Below are positions 7,081-15,486 of a stretch of 18,359 nucleotides of DNA, piece by piece. A program made the translations under genes and the position numbers. The notes beneath the pieces were generated by a model that did no database searches, had not been told where the DNA came from, and saw nothing but the letters and a program-made list of their open reading frames with translations. Within the stretch, counting starts at the first letter, position 1. Each line of letters begins with the position of its first letter. Origin of the DNA: Chloroflexota bacterium (lineage in GTDB: Bacteria > Chloroflexota > Ktedonobacteria > Ktedonobacterales > Ktedonobacteraceae); contig VBJK01000079.1 of assembly GCA_005879655.1 (NCBI GenBank), positions 1 to 18,359 of the forward strand. Reading direction: 5' to 3'.

Positions 7081-7941
7081 CTAAAAGACGATCGTCTTGT
7101 TTGCATATACTAACACACGATCTTCCGTGTGCAGTCGCACAGCTTCCGCCAGCACACGGCGTTCCACGTCTTTGCCTTTGCGCACAAGATCTTCTGCCGT
7201 ATCGCGATGGTTACAGTGAACAACATCCTGAGCAATAATAGGGCCCTCATCCAGATCACTAGTCACGTAATGAGCAGTAGCACCAACGATTTTCACACCA
7301 CGCTCAAAGGCACGGTGATAGGGATTGGCACCGATAAAGGCTGGTAAGAAGCTATGATGAATATTGATAATCTGGCAAGGATAAGCGCTCACAAAGAAGG
7401 GTTCCAGAATCTGCATATAGCGGGCGAGAATCAGGAAGTCCACTTTGCCCTCTACGAATGCGAGGAGACGTTCCTGGTCTGCACGGCGCGAAGCTCGCTG
7501 CACAGGAAAATGGTGGAATACAATACCGTACATCTCGGCTAAGGTTGCCAGATCGGGATGATTGCTCACGATAAAAGGGATATCCATGCATAATTCGCCA
7601 CTCTTCCAGCGCCAGAGCAGATCAACCAAGCAGTGATCAAGCCGGGATACGAAGATACCTGCACGCTTACGGTAATGGGAATAGTGCACGTTCCACTGCA
7701 TCTGAAACTGTTCAGCAATCGGGGTAAACGTCCTTACCAGCTCCTGCGGAGTAAGAGCAAAACCCTCCTCGACAAATCTGGTACGCATAAAAAACATGCA
7801 TTCTTGCTGATTGGTAGAATGCTGATCTGATTCGATGACATTGCCGTTATATTCAAAGATAAAGCGCGAAACAGACGCGACAATACCTGGTCTATCTGGA
7901 CATGAAATGAGTAGCGTGATCGTTGGTTTCTGTATTGACAA
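7081..7941 (-). CDS. purU: Formyltetrahydrofolate deformylase
   Basis: PurU hydrolyses 10-formyl-tetrahydrofolate to formate and tetrahydrofolate in the cytoplasm, balancing one-carbon pools and supplying formate to PurT. An N-terminal ACT domain (TITLLISCPDRPGIVASVS) is followed by the formyltransferase fold. That fold carries the Asn-x-His of NIHHSFLP and the Asp of TSDLDEGPII, which form the catalytic triad of this family (Asn193, His195, Asp231 with the start chosen here). The frame opens further upstream at TTG 7956, but GGGAGGG lies within that stretch and is correctly placed (6 bases) for TTG at 7941, giving 286 residues, the usual family length (280 in E. coli). A glycine-responsive ACT domain is known for the E. 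coli enzyme. The gene stands alone on the minus strand, divergent from the HTH regulator at 8159. Confidence 0.95.
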   Translation of the reverse strand: MSIQKPTITLLISCPDRPGIVASVSRFIFEYNGNVIESDQHSTNQQECMFFMRTRFVEEGFALTPQELVRTFTPIAEQFQMQWNVHYSHYRKRAGIFVSRLDHCLVDLLWRWKSGELCMDIPFIVSNHPDLATLAEMYGIVFHHFPVQRASRRADQERLLAFVEGKVDFLILARYMQILEPFFVSAYPCQIINIHHSFLPAFIGANPYHRAFERGVKIVGATAHYVTSDLDEGPIIAQDVVHCNHRDTAEDLVRKGKDVERRVLAEAVRLHTEDRVLVYANKTIVF

Positions 7942-8062
7942 GTACAACCCTCCCAAATGCTAACTGTGCGAGTCACTCTCTTGCTCAGTAACTCATCCTT
8001 GTTTTAAGATATAATCAAGCGACCTGTTTGGAAAAGAACTATCCTTTTCCCCCGTATTCGAC

Positions 8063-8091
8063 TTGCACTCCTATATGCCCTATGATATACT
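8063..8091 (+). promoter_or_regulatory. Sigma-A-type promoter with extended -10
   Basis: TTGCAC at 8063-8068 and TGATATACT ending at 8091 (-10 TATACT, 8086-8091, with upstream TG) are 17 bases apart. The -10 is also the left arm of an inverted repeat, ATATACT (8085-8091) and AGTATAT (8103-8109), which would overlap the transcription start and could be an operator. It would drive the regulator gene at 8159, perhaps by autoregulation; that is inferred. Confidence 0.5.
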
Positions 8092-8158
8092 CAATGTAGC
8101 TCAGTATATTGTTGCCAGACACTTTTAGCAAACGGCACACCGTAGAAAGGCGTCCGAC

Positions 8159-8605
8159 ATGGTCCTTAGGAGCGACGAGTTACATCGTAATTTGCAACAC
8201 CTCAATGGCATGCTGACAACACATGAAGCAGCCAGACAGCTTGACCTCAGTTATTGGCACTTTATGCACTTAGTAGAGGCGGGACGGATACCAGGCGTAC
8301 GCATAGTTGACAGATGGCTCTTCTCCCTTGACGATTTAGACGATTATCGACGTAGTAAGTATGGTGCCCTGGAAGATCTAGCACGCGCAGCATTAGATCA
8401 CCCAGCTATCGATCTCACTGAGAAACAAGCCACCATCTGTCGTCACCTCATCAATAATGAACGTCCTTCAGCAATAGCCAGAAAACTCCAGCAATCCCGT
8501 CAGGCAGTCCACTCACAAATCTCTCTTATTCGCGAAAAAGTCTCTCGCATACAGGGTTTCAAGCGCCAGCACAACCCACTCTCACTCTCCGAAGGCAGGG
8601 CCTGA
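8159..8605 (+). CDS. Excisionase-like HTH regulator with C-terminal sigma4/LuxR-like HTH
   Basis: The 148-residue protein appears to have two DNA-binding modules. Residues about 19-67 (MLTTHEAARQLDLSYWHF, then RIPGVRIVDRWLFSLDDLDDY) match the excisionase/MerR-like HTH_17 pattern. In that pattern a helix-turn-helix is followed by a small wing that ends in an arginine-rich helix. Residues about 85-128 (LTEKQATICRHLINNERPSAIARKLQQSRQAV) look like the HTH of LuxR or sigma region 4. No kinase, receiver or ligand domain is visible. Such two-HTH proteins usually act as local transcription regulators; the target is unknown. Candidate targets are its own promoter, which has an inverted repeat at 8085-8109, and the structured region just downstream. 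No integrase is nearby, so a true excisionase role is unlikely. Confidence 0.75.
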   Translation: MVLRSDELHRNLQHLNGMLTTHEAARQLDLSYWHFMHLVEAGRIPGVRIVDRWLFSLDDLDDYRRSKYGALEDLARAALDHPAIDLTEKQATICRHLINNERPSAIARKLQQSRQAVHSQISLIREKVSRIQGFKRQHNPLSLSEGRA

Positions 8606-9122
8606 CATGCCATAGCAACTTCTCTCTCTCATCACACATGCCATGCGCAAGCACACCATAGGTGACTCGCTTATGGCCATGATCAATAGCTAGCTACGCG
8701 CGAGCCATCGTTGCTCGCTAGCCGTAGCCATCCTTAGATCTTTAGCTGCGTGGGCGCGCCATAAGCCCAGATTGCCTGAGATCATCATGTCACCATGAGG
8801 CACCGCCTCATATGGACAAAGCGCCGAGCCGCATAACAATGCACGGCGTGGGCTTGTTACTGACAAAAATGGTTACTGCTGCCTATCAGTAACAGCCGAG
8901 CGCAAGAGCAGCGCTCCATGTCCGCTACTGGCAAAGACTTCTTCGTTTGTCAAAGCAGCCTCCTCAGCGTAAAACCTCTAAGACTAGTATAACATCACTT
9001 GGCCTCAGAAATACATTAATGTTTCGCTAAGATATTCTTTCTTTGCCGCCTATTCATCTTACGGGAACAGAGAAACGTAATATAGAGAAAGACCCACATT
9101 GCTACACAAACGAGGAAAAATA
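8606..9122. other. Gene-free, hairpin-dense region upstream of the GH15 gene
   Basis: No convincing reading frame is present in these 517 bases. Between 8693 and 8916 several stem-loops follow one another. They are an imperfect one at 8693-8728 (GCTACG...CGTAGC with GAGC/GCTC inside) and ATGAGGC-ACC-GCCTCAT at 8795-8811. After these come CGCCG/CGGCG at about 8822-8847, GGCTTGTTACTGA/TCAGTAACAGCC at 8851-8897 and GAGCGC/GCGCTC at 8898-8916. The last 100 bases are plain and AT-rich and probably hold the promoter of the GH15 gene. The hairpins could be a structured leader, a small RNA or terminator and repeat debris. Confidence 0.5.
8851..8897. repeat. Long stem-loop with bulge
   Basis: GGCT-T-GTTACTGA (8851-8863) pairs with TCAGTAAC-AGCC (8886-8897), leaving a single bulged T. 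The loop itself contains a further GTTACTG copy at 8872-8878, so the 3' arm has two alternative partners. This is the strongest hairpin in the gene-free stretch before the GH15 gene. Confidence 0.6.
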
Positions 9123-10985
9123 ATGATGAAGGAACAGACAAACAGCTCACCCCATCCATCACGAACCTACCAACCAATTGAAGATTACGCCATTATTGGC
9201 GATCTGCATACCGTGGCCCTGGTCGGCAAAAACGGCTCGATTGACTGGTGTTGCTTACCCCGCTTCGACTCGCCCAGTGTCTTTGGCGCTCTCCTTGATG
9301 TCAGCAAAGGCGGCTTCTTCAGTATCGCGCCACTGGAAACTCCCGGTATGAGACATAAACAGCTCTACCTGCCAGAGACTAACATTCTGATCACGCGCTT
9401 CCTCACCATTGACGGCCTTGCCGAAATTACCGATTTTATGCCGATCAAGCAGGAAGATAGTCCCGAACACCAACACCATATTGTGCGTTCGCTGGCTGTC
9501 GTACGAGGCAGTCTTGAGTTCGAGATGATTTGTTGCCCCGCCTTCAACTATGCACGGGACACACATCACGTGCAAATGACTGATCAAGGAGCACTTTTCC
9601 TCAGCGATAAGCTGTGTCTTGCTCTCGTGACAACTGTCCCGTTGCAAGAGGACGGATGTGGCGGAGTGCGAGCACACTTTACCTTACAAGCAGGACAAGC
9701 CACGTACTTCCTGCTAGAGAGTGCCAAAGACCATCGCATTACAGCGTCTGACTATTCAGAAGAACGCTATCAAGCAGAATTTCAACGTACCCAGCGCTTC
9801 TGGCAAAGCTGGCTTAGTCAATGTCAATACCAGGGCAGATGGCGCGAAATGGTACAACGCTCAGCCCTTGTCTTAAAGCTCCTGACGTATGCCCCAACAG
9901 GAGCGATCATTGCAGCACCCACCACCAGTCTCCCAGAAACGATCGGCGGTACACGCAACTGGGACTATCGCTATACCTGGCTACGCGATGCGGCCTTCTC
10001 GCTCTTCAGTCTGCTTACCCTCGGTCTGACACAGGAAGCCGAAGCATTTATGGGTTGGCTAGACGCCCGTTGCCACGAGTTACAGAAGAATGGCACCCTC
10101 CAACCGATGTATGGGATTGACGGAGAGCACGATCTCACCGAAATTACGCTCGACCACCTGGAAGGCTATCGCCAGAGTCGCCCCGTGCGTATCGGCAATG
10201 GCGCATATAAACAAAAACAACTCGACATCTATGGCGAGCTTATGGATGCGATCTACATTTACAACCGTTACGCCGCCATCTCTTATGACCTCTGGACAAA
10301 CCTGCGCCGCTTATTAGGCTGGCTACAGAAACACTGGCAAGAACCTGATGAAGGTATCTGGGAGGTACGTGGTGGCCCAAAAAAATTTGTCCATTCACGC
10401 TTACAATGCTGGGCCGCCTTTGACCGCGCTATCCGCCTTGCGCAACATCGCGGACTACCGGCACCGACGGTGCAATGGATGCAAACGAGCGCCGAGATCT
10501 ATGAAGAGATTATGACACAGGGCTGGAGCGACCAGCAACAGAGCTTTGTACAATACTATGGCAACGATGCGGTAGATGCCAGCGCACTCCTGATGGTTAT
10601 CACCAAGTTTACTGGTCCTACCGATCCACGTATGCTCAGTACCATCGATCGTATTCAACGAGACTTAGCCAGTGATTCGCTAGTTCATCGCTATAACCCC
10701 CAAAGTGCTGCAAACGATGGCTTAGGTAGCCTCGAAGGTACGTTCAGCCCTTGCAGCTTCTGGATGGCCGAAACGCTTGCCCGCGCCGGGCGTCTGGAGG
10801 ATGCTCGCCTGATGCTAGAGAAGATGCTATCCTATAGTAACCACGTGGGCCTGTTCGCCGAAGAGATTGGTCCTACAGGAGAAGCACTGGGCAACTACCC
10901 ACAGGCATTTACACACCTCTCGCTCATTACAGCCTGTCATACGCTCGACCAAGCACTGAATAAAACACGGCCTTCTTCATTTTAG
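9123..10985 (+). CDS. Glycoside hydrolase family 15 protein (glucoamylase/trehalase type)
   Basis: GH15 enzymes are inverting exo-hydrolases that release glucose from starch-type glucans, dextran or trehalose. The 620-residue protein has the standard N-terminal beta-sandwich (YQPIEDYAIIGDLHTVALV, GSIDWCCLPRFDSPSVFG). The (alpha/alpha)6 barrel follows, with TSLPETIGGTRNWDYRYTWLRD at about 265-290. Glu414 in DEGIWEVRG is the expected general acid, and Glu580/Glu581 in FAEEIGP...GEALGNYPQAFTH is the region of the general base. There is no signal peptide, so it acts in the cytoplasm, as bacterial trehalases of this family do. Trehalose or glycogen-derived oligosaccharides are the likely substrates, but sequence alone does not decide. 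The frame opens at TTG 9099, but GAGGA (9112-9116) places the start at ATG 9123. It is a single gene behind the structured region. Confidence 0.93.
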   Translation: MMKEQTNSSPHPSRTYQPIEDYAIIGDLHTVALVGKNGSIDWCCLPRFDSPSVFGALLDVSKGGFFSIAPLETPGMRHKQLYLPETNILITRFLTIDGLAEITDFMPIKQEDSPEHQHHIVRSLAVVRGSLEFEMICCPAFNYARDTHHVQMTDQGALFLSDKLCLALVTTVPLQEDGCGGVRAHFTLQAGQATYFLLESAKDHRITASDYSEERYQAEFQRTQRFWQSWLSQCQYQGRWREMVQRSALVLKLLTYAPTGAIIAAPTTSLPETIGGTRNWDYRYTWLRDAAFSLFSLLTLGLTQEAEAFMGWLDARCHELQKNGTLQPMYGIDGEHDLTEITLDHLEGYRQSRPVRIGNGAYKQKQLDIYGELMDAIYIYNRYAAISYDLWTNLRRLLGWLQKHWQEPDEGIWEVRGGPKKFVHSRLQCWAAFDRAIRLAQHRGLPAPTVQWMQTSAEIYEEIMTQGWSDQQQSFVQYYGNDAVDASALLMVITKFTGPTDPRMLSTIDRIQRDLASDSLVHRYNPQSAANDGLGSLEGTFSPCSFWMAETLARAGRLEDARLMLEKMLSYSNHVGLFAEEIGPTGEALGNYPQAFTHLSLITACHTLDQALNKTRPSSF

Positions 10986-11009
10986 ATTGCAAGCGGAGAG
11001 CAGAGGAAT

Positions 11010-11069
11010 AAAAAAAAGACTACATCTCAGAGCAAGTTCAGTCCAGGATCGTCTTGCTCTGAACTGAAC
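11010..11069. terminator. Interleaved stem-loops between convergent genes
   Basis: TCAGAGCAAG (11027-11036) pairs perfectly with CTTGCTCTGA (11053-11062). A second pair, GTTCAGT (11036-11042) and ACTGAAC (11063-11069), is interleaved with it. On the minus strand the main stem is followed after nine bases by eight T residues (complement of 11010-11017), so it may end transcription of the small HTH gene. For the GH15 gene it lacks a T tract. Confidence 0.5.
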
Positions 11070-11081
11070 TTACTACCTGAT

Positions 11082-11306
11082 TCAATCGGTCGGCTCATAG
11101 CCCTGGGCAAAAAAGTTTTTGCGCCATACGCGTACATGCCCCCGCGCATAGCCAACAGACCTCACGAGCTGATCCACGGTGAGCACAGGGTCCTGGCGTA
11201 ACAATTCGTGTACACGCTGTTTGCCAGTTTTCCTATATCCTCTTTGTCGCTCATAAAGGTATTTCGGTTGTCTGAGTCTCCCAGATTGATGCAACATGTT
11301 AATCAT
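11082..11306 (-). CDS. Small helix-turn-helix protein
   Basis: This is a 74-residue basic protein. From about residue 29 it reads KQRVHELLRQDPVLTVDQLVRSVGYARGHVRVWRKNFFAQGYEP in two stretches, which fits a winged or simple HTH: a first helix, the LTVDQLVRSVGYARG turn and a recognition helix ending in a basic patch. No other domain is present. The frame can be extended to TTG at 11324, but that codon overlaps the GGAGG ribosome site. ATG at 11306, eleven bases downstream of GGAGG, is a better start. The protein probably binds DNA; I cannot name a target. It converges with the GH15 gene across the interleaved hairpins. Confidence 0.6.
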   Translation of the reverse strand: MINMLHQSGRLRQPKYLYERQRGYRKTGKQRVHELLRQDPVLTVDQLVRSVGYARGHVRVWRKNFFAQGYEPTD

Positions 11307-11921
11307 TACAATTGATACCTCCAAATAGAATTTGTCCTACGCACAATGTCCTCCAAAAGTTCCTTCTCGCCTATACTTCCCAACTAGAGCAGAGTTATGG
11401 CAATTCGATGAGAGGAATACGCCCATCAACGCATCACCCACTTCTGAGAGTTGAAGAGCCAGTGGAATGCGCACACAAGGCACCCATGAGCATGCAGAGA
11501 AGTTGGCAGCACTTCTCGTCATTATTCTCCCCCATCGATCTACTATCCGCATACAAATATCTATCATATTCTACCACTAGAGCTGCTTCTTTGCACTAGC
11601 AACACAAAGACCATGCTGTGTGCCATTTTTTTACACCCATGGGGCAACCTGTTCGTAGTATGTCCCTACCAGTTGAAAAGATACTCCTATTCTGCTAGAC
11701 TACATGCGGCGCACAAGAGCCTATAAGAACAGGATAGCAGCATAGTCAACGCATTATGCTCCTCGCTGATTTTGTGTAAGCGGCATGAAGGTGTTATTCA
11801 TTCAAAAATAGGCAACAATGTAGATATTACAACAAAAAGGACCAGGATGGTATAATAATTTGTACCACTGTGGTAGAGACAAACCATCTACTTAACAGTC
11901 AAAATGAGGTATAACAACACA
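11307..11921. other. Gene-free region upstream of typA
   Basis: Open frames exist on both strands (for example 11312-11599 plus and 11337-11567 minus). They lack ribosome sites and have protein-like composition for neither strand, so I do not call them. A small hairpin AGCATA/TATGCT lies at 11739-11760. A promoter candidate lies at 11827-11856. Otherwise nothing is recognisable. Confidence 0.5.
11827..11856 (+). promoter_or_regulatory. Promoter for typA
   Basis: A consensus -10, TATAAT (11851-11856), is preceded after 18 bases by TTACAA (11827-11832), a reasonable -35. The expected start is about 11863, leaving a leader of roughly 60 bases before the typA start. Confidence 0.6.
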
Positions 11922-13781
11922 ATGGTAATGACTGAACCGGCCTTGCAAAAGGATCTAAGGGTGATTGAAAGAACTGATATTCGTAACGTGGCAATTATCG
12001 CACATGTTGATCATGGAAAAACGACGCTTGTAGATGGATTGCTCAAACAAAGTCACATCTTCCGCGACAATCAGCAAGTGGGCGAACTGATCATGGACTC
12101 TAACGATCAGGAACGTGAGCGTGGCATTACGATCCTAGCGAAAAATACAGCGATCACGTACCGAGGCATCAAAATCAATATTATTGATACACCCGGACAT
12201 GCTGACTTTGGTGGCGAGGTTGAGCGTGTGCTCAATATGGCAGACGGCTGCATCCTCCTTGTAGATGCTGTGGAGGGTCCTATGCCACAGACCCGCTTCG
12301 TGCTGCAAAAAGCGCTAGAACTGGATCTTCAACCTATTGTCGTGATTAATAAAATAGATCGTCGCGACGCCCGCATCGATCAAGTGCGTGAGTGGACGAA
12401 CGATCTTTTTCTCGAACTGGCAACATCGGATAAGCATCTCGATTTTCCTATTCTCTATGCTATTGGCCGCGATGGTGTTGCGATGTACCATCCCGACGAT
12501 CAGCGCGTCAACCTGGAGCCGCTGTTTGAGACGATCGTCAAGGTCATCCCTGCGCCACGCGTGAATGCTGATGCACCACTGCAAATGCTTGTCGCAGCTC
12601 TGGACTACGATGATTACAAAGGCAAGTACGCTATTGGCCGTATTGTGCGTGGCCGGATCTCGCCCAATACTTTTGTGGCACGTATCAACCGCGATGGTGC
12701 CGTTTCGCGCCAGAAGATTAATCTTGCCCTGGTCTATAGGGGTCTACAGCGCGTTGAGGTACCAGAAGCCTTAGCGGGCGATATCGTTGCGCTGACCGGG
12801 ATTGCCGATGCTAATATCGGCGAGACGATCGCTGACGTTGATGCACCAGAGGCGCTACCAGCCATTGCGATCTCAGAGCCTACGCTAAAAATGACCTTTG
12901 GTGTCAATACTAGCCCCTTCGCGGGACGTGAAGGCAAATTTCCCACGTCACGGCAACTGCGCGCGCGCCTCTACCGCGAACTGGAGACCAACGTCAGCCT
13001 ACGCGTCGAGGATGGAAATACACCTGACGAGTTTATTGTTTCTGGACGCGGTGAACTGCACCTTTCTGTCCTCATCGAGACAATGCGCCGCGAAGGCTAT
13101 GAATTCCAGGTATCGCGTCCAGAAGTGATCACACGCGAAGATGAGCATGGCCATGTGTTAGAACCACTTGAGCATCTCGTCATCGATACCAAAGATACCT
13201 ACATTGGCCCGCTGACCGAGAATCTGGCCACACGTAAAGCACAGCTTACGAATATGACAAACGACGGTTTAGGGAACGTACGCCTGGAGTATAAGCTCCC
13301 GACACGCGGCTTGATCGGTTTCCGTAATGCCTTCCTGACACTGACCAAGGGCAATGGGGCCATGAGTAGCATCCTGCTTGGCTTTGAACGCTGGTTAGGC
13401 AAGATGGGTTCTGTCCGTATGGGTGCCCTTATCGCCTCCGAAACAGGGGTAGCAGTGACTTATGGTCTGAGCAATGCGCAACAGCGCGGTGATACCTTTA
13501 TTGAACCTAGCACCGCTGTATACGAAGGCATGATTATTGGCCTCAATAGTCGTCCTGCCGACTTACCTGTCAACGTCTGTAAAGAAAAGCAGAAAACCAA
13601 TATTCGCTCGTCTACAGCCGATATCGCAGTCCGGTTGACCCCTGCCATTATTATGAGCCTAGAACAATCGCTAGACTTCATTAATAACGATGAACTGGTC
13701 GAGGTCACGCCCCGGAATATCCGCCTGCGCAAACGCTACCTGACGCAACACGAACGCTCTCGTATGCGAGAACAAGACTAG
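11922..13781 (+). CDS. typA: Ribosome-associated translational GTPase TypA/BipA
   Basis: TypA/BipA is an EF-G-like GTPase that binds the ribosome. It helps large-subunit assembly and growth under stress such as cold. The G1 motif AHVDHGKTT, the switch region [13 protein letters not shown], the G3 motif [10 protein letters not shown] and the G4 motif NKID are all intact. Domain II and the EF-G-like domains III and V follow, with the family-typical [19 protein letters not shown] and [17 protein letters not shown]. The C-terminal domain ends [17 protein letters not shown] ([13 protein letters not shown]). The length of about 619 residues is normal. ATG at 11904 lacks a ribosome site and actually overlaps a TGAGGT sequence that suits ATG 11922; ATG 11928 is also possible. 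The gene is monocistronic, with its own promoter (11827-11856) and a strong terminator. Confidence 0.97.
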   Translation: MVMTEPALQKDLRVIERTDIRNVAIIAHVDHGKTTLVDGLLKQSHIFRDNQQVGELIMDSNDQERERGITILAKNTAITYRGIKINIIDTPGHADFGGEVERVLNMADGCILLVDAVEGPMPQTRFVLQKALELDLQPIVVINKIDRRDARIDQVREWTNDLFLELATSDKHLDFPILYAIGRDGVAMYHPDDQRVNLEPLFETIVKVIPAPRVNADAPLQMLVAALDYDDYKGKYAIGRIVRGRISPNTFVARINRDGAVSRQKINLALVYRGLQRVEVPEALAGDIVALTGIADANIGETIADVDAPEALPAIAISEPTLKMTFGVNTSPFAGREGKFPTSRQLRARLYRELETNVSLRVEDGNTPDEFIVSGRGELHLSVLIETMRREGYEFQVSRPEVITREDEHGHVLEPLEHLVIDTKDTYIGPLTENLATRKAQLTNMTNDGLGNVRLEYKLPTRGLIGFRNAFLTLTKGNGAMSSILLGFERWLGKMGSVRMGALIASETGVAVTYGLSNAQQRGDTFIEPSTAVYEGMIIGLNSRPADLPVNVCKEKQKTNIRSSTADIAVRLTPAIIMSLEQSLDFINNDELVEVTPRNIRLRKRYLTQHERSRMREQD

Positions 13782-13814
13782 TGCTTCCATCATAGCTATC
13801 ATAGCCACAAATAA

Positions 13815-13882
13815 CGAGAGAAGCCCACAAATCACACAGGACTGCAACCAATTAGCCTTGTGTGGTTTGTGGGCTTCTCTCG
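13815..13882. terminator. Strong bidirectional terminator after typA
   Basis: CGAGAGAAGCCCACAAATC... (from 13815) pairs with ...GTTTGTGGGCTTCTCTCG (to 13882) over about 25 base pairs with few mismatches, followed by CCTTTT. It separates typA from the minus-strand zinc-finger gene and probably serves both. Confidence 0.85.
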
Positions 13883-13916
13883 CCTTTTAATTGATGAGAT
13901 CACGAGACTGACAACC

Positions 13917-14297
13917 TCACGGGTCAATGACCTCATCTGACTCAATGATCTCATCACGCTCTTCTAACTCGGCTAATAACATCAGCTCTTCGTACTCTTC
14001 GCGACAGGAGGAAGTACAAAGTGCCAAATGCCTGGCTACTCCAGCAACCTCCCAATCTGAGAGATCAGCAAGGGGATGCTCAGGGCGAGTTGCTTCATAA
14101 TAAGCGGGGAGACGTGCACGACACTGATCACACGTCAACGTTGGCCCAGCAATTAATGCCTCAGACAAACGTACAACGCCACGCTGGCAGAGTGGACATG
14201 AGCGAATATGAGCCGCAATATCATTGCCTGCCATACTGCTCTCGCCATCCTCCCACCTGACACTATTTAATAACCGTAGTAATGTTTCACATTGCAT
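13917..14297 (-). CDS. Double zinc-finger protein, ZAS/zf-HC2-like candidate anti-sigma factor
   Basis: The 126-residue protein has two Cys/His groups. The first is Cys3...His30-x3-Cys34-x2-Cys37, the standard ZAS layout (H-x3-C-x2-C). The second is Cys56-x2-Cys59...His90-x3-Cys94-x3-Cys98, with the last spacing one residue longer than usual. The tail after residue 105 is strongly acidic. There is no membrane helix, so it would be a soluble anti-sigma factor or redox/metal sensor. It lies downstream of the sigma-70-family gene on the same strand, which supports pairing. The two are separated by 190 bases with a hairpin, so they are not a tight operon. No good ribosome site precedes ATG 14297, but TATAAT lies directly upstream on the minus strand. 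A leaderless or very short-leader transcript is conceivable. Confidence 0.75.
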   Translation of the reverse strand: MQCETLLRLLNSVRWEDGESSMAGNDIAAHIRSCPLCQRGVVRLSEALIAGPTLTCDQCRARLPAYYEATRPEHPLADLSDWEVAGVARHLALCTSSCREEYEELMLLAELEERDEIIESDEVIDP

Positions 14298-14412
14298 TAT
14301 AAATCGTCATTCTTCATTGTTATTTTGCTTAAAAACGGGATAGACTATCCATAGTGGACAAGCTAAATATAGCACATCTGTACGTATATGACAAGAGCTG
14401 ATGCACATAAGA

Positions 14413-14448
14413 AACCCGCCTCGCCCCATAAGGGATCTACGGCGGGTT
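14413..14448. terminator. Terminator after the sigma factor gene
   Basis: AACCCGCC (14413-14420) pairs perfectly with GGCGGGTT (14441-14448). On the minus strand the stem is followed by TTCTTAT, and on the plus strand by CTTTCG. It lies 39 bases beyond the sigma gene stop and before the zinc-finger gene, so it could reduce read-through between the two. Confidence 0.7.
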
Positions 14449-14486
14449 CTTTCGTAATTGCGTATGCGACTTACGATGACAACAAT

Positions 14487-15302
14487 CTACTCGTCCATTA
14501 AAGAGCGTAGGATCTTTATCACCTCTGGCTTTGTACGTAGAGTCTTCAATGCACGATGCCGCCAGAGATAAATATCCTGGAGCGACACATGCAAACGTTT
14601 GGCAACTTCTTGCTCATCCAGACCAGCTATGCTGTACAAAAGCACCTGACGATAGCGGGGATTACGCATAGCGAAAATGATTTTAAGCAGCGTCTGCCGT
14701 AATTCAAGCGCCACTAGACGCTCAGCTGGATCACGCACGGTTGTATCAATCCATTCCTCGGTGACAGCGGCTGGTAAAGCATCTAGAGAGAACTCTCTAT
14801 CGCGTTTGTAGCTTTGCAGAGATGCACTAGCCTGGCGAATCAGAATTATCTGCGTCCATTTCAAAAATGATGCTGGATCTCTCAGTTCTGTGCACTCGAC
14901 CCCACAGAGCTTACGTTGCAATGTCTCCATTGTCTGTTGCAAAACGTCGTCCATTGCTCCGGTATATGTCTGCAATGATCCTGCACACCGCAAATTACGC
15001 AATATGCGCTCCAGATAGACACATAAGTTACCAAATGCTATGTTGCATATCTCACTATCAGTTGATCGACATGCTTCATACAGTTCATGACTACAAATAC
15101 GTTGCGCAATACGTTTAAGTACAGGAAAAGAAGGATGCTCATCTTCTTCACATATTTGTTCCCATTCCTTGCGTATCCTGATGGATAATGTATCCACCGT
15201 AAGTATCCCCTGTACATACGTTTGGACTGCCTTCTGAGCTACGTCACGGCAATGGGCTTCCAGATTGCCGCTCAAATCACTCATAAGCCGATCTTTCATC
15301 AT
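14487..15302 (-). CDS. RNA polymerase sigma-70 family factor, ECF-like
   Basis: This 271-residue protein has sigma region 2 at about 89-170 (IAFGNLCVYLERILRNL, DDVLQQTMETLQRKL, FLKWTQIILIRQASASL). Region 4 is at about 200-257 (LRQTLLKIIFAMRNPRYRQVLL, then GLDEQEVAKRLHVSLQDIYLWRHRALKTLR). The N-terminal 85 residues are an extra helical extension; most ECF sigmas are about 180-200 residues long. The start ATG 15302 (or the adjacent ATG 15299) follows GGAGGTAG with 8-base spacing on the minus strand. It would direct RNA polymerase to a set of promoters, possibly including that of the divergent GGCPPPPF peptide gene; that link is inferred from position only. The downstream zinc-finger protein is the likely antagonist. 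Confidence 0.85.
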   Translation of the reverse strand: MMKDRLMSDLSGNLEAHCRDVAQKAVQTYVQGILTVDTLSIRIRKEWEQICEEDEHPSFPVLKRIAQRICSHELYEACRSTDSEICNIAFGNLCVYLERILRNLRCAGSLQTYTGAMDDVLQQTMETLQRKLCGVECTELRDPASFLKWTQIILIRQASASLQSYKRDREFSLDALPAAVTEEWIDTTVRDPAERLVALELRQTLLKIIFAMRNPRYRQVLLYSIAGLDEQEVAKRLHVSLQDIYLWRHRALKTLRTKPEVIKILRSLMDE

Positions 15303-15330
15303 TTTGAACTACCTCCGTACAAAAGGCTTG

Positions 15331-15474
15331 ATGGCAAGCCTCTACACCATCTTGTCAAAAGAACCAGGCAAAATTGCAAGTTTTTCAGAAGAATCCTTAC
15401 CTGTATTAATAGACGAAGATGAACTACCCATCTTGAAAAAAGTTTTACGCGATAGCGCACGCACCAGCTATTAA
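15331..15474 (+). CDS. Small acidic protein of 47 residues
   Basis: The frame starts with MASLYTILSK, contains EESLPVLIDEDELPILKKVL and ends RDSARTSY. It is preceded by AAAGG four bases before ATG 15331. Its stop codon at 15472-15474 directly abuts the AAGGAG of the next gene, which suggests a two-gene unit. It may instead be part of the region that drives the divergent sigma gene, because only 28 bases separate the two start codons. I do not recognise the protein, and coding status is uncertain. Confidence 0.45.
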   Translation: MASLYTILSKEPGKIASFSEESLPVLIDEDELPILKKVLRDSARTSY

Positions 15475-15486
15475 AAGGAGCCAGCC

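Noticed and set aside
8159..8605. True phage excisionase
   Set aside because: No integrase, attachment repeat or phage gene is nearby, and the extra C-terminal HTH suggests a regulator instead.
11312..11599. Plus-strand open frame of 95 residues between the small HTH gene and typA
   Set aside because: It lacks a ribosome site, its composition looks random, and it overlaps the leader region of the minus-strand HTH gene.
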